Position numbers and translations under genes: made by a program. Shown piece by piece: positions 6,548 to 11,904 of a stretch of DNA of 11,904 nucleotides. Source of the stretch: Cytophagales bacterium (GTDB lineage Bacteria; Bacteroidota; Bacteroidia; Cytophagales; Cyclobacteriaceae); assembly GCA_020063545.1 (NCBI GenBank), contig JAGUUF010000359.1, positions 1-11,904 on the forward strand, given 5' to 3'. The first letter of the stretch is position 1; each line of letters opens with the position of its first letter. The notes under the pieces are model-generated. The model saw only the letters and a program-made list of their open reading frames with translations. It was not told where the DNA came from and ran no database searches.

Positions 6548-7027
6548 ATGAAGATTTACAACTTGAAACGAACGCAATTTCTGCCAATCTCCATCGAGAC
6601 CGCCTGGGAATTTTTTTCTAACCCGGCCAATCTTTCCAAAATCACCCCGGAACATATGGGGTTCAAGATCCTGTACATGTCGGGCGGCCCAAAAATGTAC
6701 CCTGGCCAGATTATCCGGTATGTTATCCGGGTGCTTCCCGGAATACCCATGAGCTGGACAACCGAAATTACGCACGTTCATGAGCCTCATTACTTTATAG
6801 ATGAGCAACGCTTCGGCCCCTATGCCCTCTGGCACCACCAGCATCATTTTCGGGAAGTGGATGGAGGCGTTGAAATGACCGATGAGGTAAATTATGCCAT
6901 CCCGTTTGGCCCTCTCGGCAGGCTGGCCAACCGGTTGTTTGTGGAGCGTGAGGTAAATCGTATTTTTGAGCACCGTTACAGCGTGCTGGAAAAGTTTTTC
7001 AGCGATAAGAAGGCAGAGTTAGTATGA
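6548..7027 (+). CDS. SRPBCC-fold ligand-binding protein of the carotenoid operon
   Basis: This 159-residue soluble protein fits the START/Bet v1-like SRPBCC superfamily. It opens with LKRTQFLPISIETAWEFFSNPANLSKITP (the family's N-terminal strand and helix, about 6-34), followed by alternating strands and a C-terminal helix starting near GRLANRLFVEREVNRIF (124-140). SRPBCC domains enclose hydrophobic ligands, and some act as cyclases or lipid carriers. The gene overlaps crtZ by four bases (ATGA), so its translation is coupled to the carotene hydroxylase. This makes a role in carotenoid or lipid handling plausible, but that is inference. The ATG at 6548 is preferred over an in-frame TTG at 6530 because the conserved strand begins directly after it. 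Confidence 0.82.
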   Translation: MKIYNLKRTQFLPISIETAWEFFSNPANLSKITPEHMGFKILYMSGGPKMYPGQIIRYVIRVLPGIPMSWTTEITHVHEPHYFIDEQRFGPYALWHHQHHFREVDGGVEMTDEVNYAIPFGPLGRLANRLFVEREVNRIFEHRYSVLEKFFSDKKAELV

Positions 7028-7518
7028 GTATCGGCACCATTATTATTTGTTCCCTCATTACGTTAGGCACCTTTCTGTTTTGGGAAGGTGTAGCCTGGTT
7101 TACACATAAGTATGTTATGCATGGTTTTTTGTGGGTGTGGCACAAATCGCATCACACCGTGCATGATCACACGCTTGAAAAAAACGATTGGTTTGCGGTG
7201 GTGTTCAGCCTTCCATCCATTGCACTCTTTTATTACTTCAGCCTGGTAAACTACAACCCCTATGGCCTGGCCGTGGGCCTGGGTATTTTTTGCTATGGTG
7301 TTTTTTACCTCGTCTTTCACGATATTATCGTACACCAGCGTATCCGGTGGCGGCCCGCCAGGCGGAGTAAATACCTGCAGCGGATGATCCACGCCCACTA
7401 TGTACACCACGCTAAACACACTAAAGAGGGATGCGAGGCATTCGGATTTTTATATGCGCCAAAGAAATACGAGCCGAAACAGTTTATCTTTAAGAAAGAA
7501 AGACAGGAAACCCAGTAA
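7024..7518 (+). CDS. crtZ: Beta-carotene 3-hydroxylase
   Basis: CrtZ is a membrane di-iron oxygenase that hydroxylates the beta rings of beta-carotene to give cryptoxanthin and zeaxanthin. The 164-residue protein shows the full histidine set of the fatty-acid hydroxylase superfamily: HKYVMH (28-33), HKSHH (40-44), HDIIVH (99-104) and HAHYVHH (123-129). Hydrophobic segments lie at about 5-24 and 57-98. The length is close to known CrtZ proteins. It overlaps the SRPBCC gene by four bases and is followed by the cyclase gene after six bases, so the two final ring-modifying enzymes are made together. Confidence 0.94.
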   Translation: MSIGTIIICSLITLGTFLFWEGVAWFTHKYVMHGFLWVWHKSHHTVHDHTLEKNDWFAVVFSLPSIALFYYFSLVNYNPYGLAVGLGIFCYGVFYLVFHDIIVHQRIRWRPARRSKYLQRMIHAHYVHHAKHTKEGCEAFGFLYAPKKYEPKQFIFKKERQETQ

Positions 7519-7524
7519 CTGCCG

Positions 7525-8226
7525 TTGAACGAACACTACCTTTACCTGGCGCTTGACCTTGCCTCCATCAGCCTTCCGCTGGTGTTCAGTTTTTACAAGC
7601 CTGCCCCTTTTTACAAAACCTGGAAGCACCTGTTTCCGGCCATACTGATTACGGCTGCCCTCTTTATCATCTGGGACGAGTGGTTTACCCGCCTTGGCGT
7701 ATGGGGTTTTAACCCGAGGTACCTCAGCGGACTATATATTGGAAGTTTACCGCTGGAAGAAATGCTCTTCTTCGTTTGCATTCCGTATGCCTGCGTGTTC
7801 ACCTATTTCGCATTAACGCACCTCATCAAAAAAGATTACCTGTTTCCGCACCAGGAACTAATCAGCAGCGTAATCATCATCCTGATGTTGCTCATTGGAA
7901 TGTACCAAATTGAAAAATGGTACACCGGTGTAACCTTTATTGCACTTGGGATTTTCCTGGCCTTTCAAATGCTGAAGATAAGGCCCCGGTACATGGGTCG
8001 ATTCTACCTTGCCTATGGTGTTATCCTGATTCCGTTTTTTGTCGTCAACGGAATTTTGACCGGTTCATTTATTGAAGAAGAAGTGGTATGGTACAACAAT
8101 GACGAAAACCTTGGTTTACGGCTGGGTACCATTCCGGTTGAAGATGTTTTTTACGGAATGCTGCTCATCCTGATGAATGTGGTTATCTATGAATGGCTGA
8201 AAGAAAAAAATCCCGCCAGGAAATAG
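7525..8226 (+). CDS. crtY: Lycopene beta-cyclase, fused CrtYc-CrtYd (CarR-domain) type
   Basis: This integral membrane protein closes both ends of lycopene to give beta-carotene. Its 233 residues hold two copies of the lycopene cyclase domain that Actinobacteria encode as separate CrtYc and CrtYd subunits and fungi fuse to phytoene synthase. The halves are marked by PLEEMLFF (76-83) and PVEDVFYG (204-211), each with the P-x-E-[E/D] motif considered part of the active site, and WDEWFT lies at 50-55. About six or seven hydrophobic segments run along the length. It is unrelated in sequence to the FAD-dependent CrtY of Proteobacteria. The start is a TTG at 7525, because an in-frame stop lies at 7516-7518 and no ATG occurs before the first membrane segment. 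It is the last gene of the operon. Confidence 0.92.
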   Translation: MNEHYLYLALDLASISLPLVFSFYKPAPFYKTWKHLFPAILITAALFIIWDEWFTRLGVWGFNPRYLSGLYIGSLPLEEMLFFVCIPYACVFTYFALTHLIKKDYLFPHQELISSVIIILMLLIGMYQIEKWYTGVTFIALGIFLAFQMLKIRPRYMGRFYLAYGVILIPFFVVNGILTGSFIEEEVVWYNNDENLGLRLGTIPVEDVFYGMLLILMNVVIYEWLKEKNPARK

Positions 8227-8236
8227 CAGGATTTTT
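8206..8236 (+). terminator. Hairpin at the end of the carotenoid operon, probable bidirectional terminator
   Basis: AAAAATCC (8206-8213) pairs with GGATTTTT (8229-8236) to form an 8-bp stem with a 15-base loop that includes the crtY stop codon. The stem gives a U-run for plus-strand transcripts. On the other strand it is followed by a run of seven T, so it could also stop transcripts of the convergent lysine-rich gene, which ends 23 bases away. Confidence 0.5.
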
Positions 8237-8259
8237 CATTCAGGCTAAGGATGTATCTC

Positions 8260-8520
8260 TTATACCACCAGTTCGATGGGCTTCTCCCGTTTTTCTTTCT
8301 TGGGTTTGGCTGCCTTTTCGGCCTTGCGCTCGGCTTTCTCCGCCTTCTTCATGGCCTTTTTGGCATCACCGGCCACCGCTACAGCAAGTTTTTTAGATGT
8401 CTTCTTAATCAGCTTTTTAACCTTTTTTGAAGGGGTTGGATCTTCTTTGCTGACAACCTCCTTTAATGTACCGGAGAATTTATTTTTCAGATCTTTTTTC
8501 AGGGCCTTGGCTTTGTTCAT
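8260..8520 (-). CDS. Lysine/alanine-rich histone-H1-like basic protein
   Basis: This 86-residue protein starts at the ATG at 8520. It is strongly basic, with a central region rich in KK pairs (SKKVKKLIKKTSKKL) and an Ala/Lys/Glu repeat tail (KKAMKKAEKAERKAEKAAK followed by PKKEKREKP). The composition resembles bacterial histone H1-like and AlgP-type tails, which bind nucleic acid non-specifically. There is no membrane segment or signal peptide. It is convergent with crtY, transcribed alone, and separated from the permease genes by a strong terminator. Low-complexity composition makes family assignment unreliable; a DNA- or RNA-binding role is inference only. Confidence 0.65.
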   Translation of the reverse strand: MNKAKALKKDLKNKFSGTLKEVVSKEDPTPSKKVKKLIKKTSKKLAVAVAGDAKKAMKKAEKAERKAEKAAKPKKEKREKPIELVV

Positions 8521-8602
8521 ATAAAATAGAATTGGGCTTTGAAAATAAGGAATTGTTAGTACAAGGTTACCTCGTTAACAATAATTTAATATTGAAAAAC
8601 AA

Positions 8603-8625
8603 AAGGCGCTCATTATGAGCGCCTT
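8603..8625 (-). terminator. Strong rho-independent terminator of the permease genes
   Basis: AAGGCGCTCA (8603-8612) and TGAGCGCCTT (8616-8625) form a perfect 10-bp stem with a 3-base loop. Read on the minus strand the hairpin is followed by TTTTGTTTTTC, a U-rich tail, and it begins 23 bases after the permease stop codon at 8648. The remainder of the gap (8521-8602) is AT-rich and should hold the promoter of the lysine-rich gene, but no convincing elements were placed. Confidence 0.85.
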
Positions 8626-8647
8626 AGCTTACACAATATAAATTCAA

Positions 8648-11059
8648 TTATTCATACCGCAAGGAGTTTACCGGGTTGCTTCGTGCAGCTTTTGCCGCAT
8701 GAAATGATACGGTAAGTAAGGCAATGGCCAGCGTAACCAGTGCACTTCCGACAAACACCACCGGGCTAACCTCCACCCGGTAGGCAAAGTCGTTAAGCCA
8801 GGTGGCTGAAAAATACCATCCTGCCGCTGCGGCCGGTACAATAGCCACCCCCACCAGCCAGGCAAACTCTTTAGAAAGCAGCAGCATCAGCCCGGAAACA
8901 GAAGCTCCCATAGCTTTGCGTATGCCAATTTCTTTTGTGCGCTGCTCTGTTGTAAACGCAGCAAGGGCAAACAAGCCAAGGCAGGCAATAAATATGGTTA
9001 AGCCAGTAAGCAGGGTAAAAATATCGAGCAGGCGCATTTCGGCCCTGAATAATGAATCAAAATCCTGGTCAAGAAAGGTGTATTCAAACGGCTCTCCATT
9101 GGCCAATGTTTTCCAGCGATTTTCGATCTGTGAAAGTATCTCCTGGGGATTTCCATTGTACCGTACCAGCAAATTCCGGTGCACATCGGTAAGCTGTATG
9201 ATCATCGGCCTGATTTTAGACTTAAGCGATTCGAAGTTAAAATCTTCAATTACCCCGATAACCTGAATGGTTGTCGGTGTTTCTCCGTTAAAATCAATCA
9301 ACTCCGAGCCAATCGGATTATCAAGCGCCAGTTCTTTAACAGCTGCTTCATTAATTACCGCAGCAGTTGAGTCGCTGGCCATATCGCGCGAGAAATACCG
9401 TCCCTCTTTGATCTTTAATTTAAGCACATCGATGTGATCCCAGTCAGCCCGATAGGTTCCTGAAAGGTAGTCCATATCCCGTCCCTTCACCCGGAAAACG
9501 GTGGTATTGTTTACACCGGGAAACGTGTTGTTGGTGAAACTGGAGTTAACCACCCCGGCAATGGATTCAACCTGGTCGCGGAATGCCTCGCGGTTGTTGC
9601 CAAGCCTGCGGGTATTCTCAATATTAATAACCTGGTGCTGATCCAGCCCCAGGTTTTTGGTTTGCATATAGGTTAGCTGGTTGTAAACAATTACCGTGGC
9701 AATGATCAGGAACGTAGCCATAGCAAACTGAACCACCACCAGGGTGCTGCGCACGCCTTTGCTCTTCATGCCCGAGCGGATTTTCCCCTTCAGCACTTCA
9801 ACGGCATTAAACGAGGTAAGGTAAAAAGCCGGGTAACTTCCCGCTATCAGGCCAACGAACACTACCAGCAGCAAGGCGGCAACCAAAAACTGTGGATGCA
9901 GCAGAACATCAAGCGTTAGGTTTTTACCGGCCAGCTCGTTAAACTGGGGCAGCAACAGGTAGCTTAAGCCTACCGCCATAACAATGGCCACAACACTATA
10001 GATAAATGATTCTGATAAAAACTGGAAAACCATCTGTGTACGCTGCGAACCAAGTGTTTTACGCAGGCCCACTTCCTTGGCGCGCCCGGCAGAACGGGCC
10101 GTTGAAAGGTTCATAAAATTAATGCAGGCAATTACCAGTATAAAGATGCCGATGGCCGAAAAAATGTAGATGTATTTAATCTCGCTGCCGGGCTCCCAGC
10201 CATCCTGCAGGGATGAATATAAGTGCGAGTCGGTAACGGGGTAAACAAAGTACTTGTAAACACCGCCCTGCTTCTTAAACTCTTCAAAATTTATTCCTAA
10301 GCCTTCCTCTACTTCCTTTCCAACATGAATGGCCACCAGGTCGTCAAGTCGTTTGTCAATGTCGGCAGGTTGCGTAAGCGCATTTTTTCGGATGTACGTC
10401 TGTATGCTGTTGCCGGTCCACCCCGGCCAGAAAAGTTTTTCGGCCGTGGCAAACGAGATGATGGCATTGAATTTAAAATGCGAATTTGAAGGCGTTTCCC
10501 TGGCCACCCCGGTAACCTTGCACGGCCACTTATCGTTGCCGATGGTTATAATTTTACCGAGTGGATCATCATTTCCGAAATACTTTTCCGCAAGTTTTTG
10601 CGTAATCACCACCGTGTTGGGTGCATTTAGCGCATCTTTTGCATCACCGGCAACAAGTTCAAAACTGAAAAACGTAAAAAAATTAGAATCAGCATAGATT
10701 ACATCGCGTTCGGTGAATACCTTATCCTCGTATCGGAAAGCCAGCCCCGAACTGCCCGTGGCCGGGATAAGCCTGATGTAATCCTCCACACCGGTAATAT
10801 CGGATTTCATGGCAGGGCCCAGCGGGATGCATGAGTTGGTAGTGAAGATTTCCTGCCCGGCAATTTTACCCTGCAACCCGATACGGTACAGGTTTTCATA
10901 GTCACGATGAAATTTGTCGTAACTAAGCTCCTCTTTCACATAAACAAAAATCAGCAGGCAGCAGGTCATGCCGATGACCAGGCCGATGATGTTGATAAAC
11001 GAAAAGAACTTGTACTTTAAGATGTTGCGAACGGCAACGGTTATGTAATTACGAAGCAT
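8648..11059 (-). CDS. FtsX/MacB-type ABC transporter permease, full two-unit form
   Basis: This 803-residue inner-membrane protein has the layout of large Bacteroidota permeases. A short cytoplasmic start MLRNYITVAVRNILKYK is followed by TM1 (about 20-42) and a MacB-like periplasmic domain (about 43-290). Membrane segments near 296-318, 350-372 and 390-412 follow, with the coupling motif AKEVGLRKTLGS (327-338). The unit is then repeated: a TM near 437-459, a second periplasmic domain to about 670, and the motif TKEIGIRKAMGAS before the last membrane segments, ending NPVNSLRYE. Such proteins work with a separate ATPase to move lipoproteins, peptides or drugs, or to act by mechanotransmission. 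No ATPase gene is in the window, so the substrate is unknown. The gene lies 43 bases after a second permease of the same type, probably in one transcript. Confidence 0.92.
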   Translation of the reverse strand: MLRNYITVAVRNILKYKFFSFINIIGLVIGMTCCLLIFVYVKEELSYDKFHRDYENLYRIGLQGKIAGQEIFTTNSCIPLGPAMKSDITGVEDYIRLIPATGSSGLAFRYEDKVFTERDVIYADSNFFTFFSFELVAGDAKDALNAPNTVVITQKLAEKYFGNDDPLGKIITIGNDKWPCKVTGVARETPSNSHFKFNAIISFATAEKLFWPGWTGNSIQTYIRKNALTQPADIDKRLDDLVAIHVGKEVEEGLGINFEEFKKQGGVYKYFVYPVTDSHLYSSLQDGWEPGSEIKYIYIFSAIGIFILVIACINFMNLSTARSAGRAKEVGLRKTLGSQRTQMVFQFLSESFIYSVVAIVMAVGLSYLLLPQFNELAGKNLTLDVLLHPQFLVAALLLVVFVGLIAGSYPAFYLTSFNAVEVLKGKIRSGMKSKGVRSTLVVVQFAMATFLIIATVIVYNQLTYMQTKNLGLDQHQVINIENTRRLGNNREAFRDQVESIAGVVNSSFTNNTFPGVNNTTVFRVKGRDMDYLSGTYRADWDHIDVLKLKIKEGRYFSRDMASDSTAAVINEAAVKELALDNPIGSELIDFNGETPTTIQVIGVIEDFNFESLKSKIRPMIIQLTDVHRNLLVRYNGNPQEILSQIENRWKTLANGEPFEYTFLDQDFDSLFRAEMRLLDIFTLLTGLTIFIACLGLFALAAFTTEQRTKEIGIRKAMGASVSGLMLLLSKEFAWLVGVAIVPAAAAGWYFSATWLNDFAYRVEVSPVVFVGSALVTLAIALLTVSFHAAKAARSNPVNSLRYE

Positions 11060-11102
11060 AGTGATTTATTTATTATGATGATCAATTTGTTGTGAAGGTT
11101 GC

Positions 11103-11904
11103 TTATTCTGATTTTAGATTTTCGACCGGATTAACCCAGGTAGCCTGCACCGTTTGCGAGCCTATGGTGAACAAGCCAAAGAACGCCAGGATAAGTACGC
11201 CAAGACTGACCGTGAAAAAATCCACGGTTACATGATAGGCCAGATTTTCAAGCCAGAATGTATTCAGAAAATATGCAGCGGGTACTGCTATTGCCAGGGA
11301 AAGGAGAAGAATAATCAGATAACCTTTAGATAACGTATAGACCAGCGATCCATTGGTAACTCCCAAAATCTTACGCATTGCTATTTCCTTCTTTCGTGAT
11401 TCAATGGAATAGGTCGCCATTCCCAAGAGGCCGAGACATGAAATGCTAATGGCCAGAAAAGCGATAAAACCAAGCAGCTTAATCAACGTTCCAAATACGA
11501 TATCGAAAAGTTTGCCCATTTCTGCTTCAAAATCTTTCACTTCTACTTTAAGTCCGGGATTTACAACTGACCAGGCTTGTTCGGTACTCTTAACCGCGTC
11601 TTCAAAGCTGCCTGAATAGCTTACCTGCAAAAGCTTAAACTCGTCTGCGTTGTACAGCAAACCGAGCGGTTCAAGGCGTTCCGCAAATAGTTCATGGTGA
11701 TAATCCTTTACAACACCAATAATCTGTTTTTGCGATGAATCGCTCTTCATTATCAAAACCTCACCCAGTGCATCAGCAGGAGAATCAAAATGAAAGGCTT
11801 TCACTGCAGTTTCATTTAATACGATGAAATTCCGGTTCGACTCACCTGCTTCTTCGATGAAAAATTTTCCGGCTACAATGGTAAGCCCCATATTGGCTGA
11901 ATAG
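11103..11904 (-). CDS. FtsX/MacB-type ABC transporter permease, C-terminal part (cut by window edge)
   Basis: An open frame enters from the right edge and runs 266 residues to the stop at 11103. It contains the end of the second periplasmic domain (LTIVAGKFFIEE, then IGVVKDYHHE) and three final membrane segments with the coupling motif ESRKKEIAMRKILGV, ending NPVENLKSE. The methionine at 11891 is internal, because the frame stays open upstream (Tyr-Ser-Ala-Asn precede it) and the domain would otherwise be truncated. It resembles the C-terminal half of the next gene downstream in architecture but is clearly diverged, so the pair is best read as tandem paralogues. Its ATPase partner, if encoded nearby, would lie beyond the window. 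Confidence 0.9.
   Translation of the reverse strand, partial: YSANMGLTIVAGKFFIEEAGESNRNFIVLNETAVKAFHFDSPADALGEVLIMKSDSSQKQIIGVVKDYHHELFAERLEPLGLLYNADEFKLLQVSYSGSFEDAVKSTEQAWSVVNPGLKVEVKDFEAEMGKLFDIVFGTLIKLLGFIAFLAISISCLGLLGMATYSIESRKKEIAMRKILGVTNGSLVYTLSKGYLIILLLSLAIAVPAAYFLNTFWLENLAYHVTVDFFTVSLGVLILAFFGLFTIGSQTVQATWVNPVENLKSE

Noticed and set aside
8802..9266. Plus-strand open frames over 8800-9370 and 10329-10697
   Set aside because: They are antisense to the large permease, whose domains and coupling motifs are continuous across these bases.
11889..11891. ATG at 11891 as the start of the right-hand permease
   Set aside because: The frame stays open to the window edge, and the protein from this point lacks the N-terminal membrane segment and the first unit, so the codon is internal.
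1..11904. CRISPR arrays, tRNA or rRNA genes, insertion sequences, toxin-antitoxin pairs
   Set aside because: No regularly spaced repeats, cloverleaf-type sequences, transposase motifs or terminal inverted repeats were seen on reading both strands.

Overview
The window looks like a chromosomal segment from a Bacteroidota bacterium, probably of the Cytophagales type. This rests on gene content: a heterodimer-type lycopene cyclase fused into one chain, a non-heme-iron CrtZ hydroxylase, a ligase-associated DEXH helicase, large two-unit MacB/FtsX-like permeases, weak Shine-Dalgarno signals and moderate GC. Genus and species cannot be told from the sequence alone.

Layout. Bases 1-487 (minus) hold the N-terminal part of a ligase-associated DEXH-box helicase cut by the window edge. 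From 563 to 8226, ten genes run on the plus strand: a MerR regulator with a CarH/LitR-like cobalamin-binding region, an ECF sigma factor, crtI, crtB, idi, a 55-residue DUF6435-like protein, a class I photolyase, an SRPBCC-fold protein, crtZ and a CarR-type lycopene beta-cyclase. From crtI onward they are tightly packed, with gaps of 6-55 bases and overlaps at crtB/idi, at SRPBCC/crtZ and probably at DUF6435/photolyase. The block ends in a hairpin at 8206-8236. A lysine/alanine-rich histone-H1-like gene follows on the minus strand (8260-8520). The right end (8648-11904, minus) holds two tandem FtsX/MacB-type ABC permeases, the upstream one cut by the window edge, with a strong terminator at 8603-8625.

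How the genes fit together. Idi balances IPP and DMAPP, CrtB makes phytoene, CrtI desaturates it to lycopene, the cyclase closes beta rings and CrtZ hydroxylates them, so the predicted end product is zeaxanthin or a derivative. GGPP synthase (crtE) and a ketolase are not here. The photolyase repairs UV-induced pyrimidine dimers. A CarH-like regulator, an ECF sigma factor, carotenoid genes and a photolyase together resemble the light-inducible LitR/LitS (Streptomyces) and CarH (Thermus, Myxococcus) circuits. I infer a photoprotection regulon.

The most interesting points are: the regulator keeps the Wx9EH and ExH cobalamin motifs but has Gln where Thermus CarH has its upper-ligand His132 and lacks a Gly-Gly motif; an 8-base word, TTGTTTAA, occurs four times by eye and only in intergenic gaps of this cluster, forming an inverted pair upstream of the sigma gene; the photolyase has no ATG or GTG start; and uncharacterised SRPBCC and DUF6435 genes are embedded in the pathway operon.
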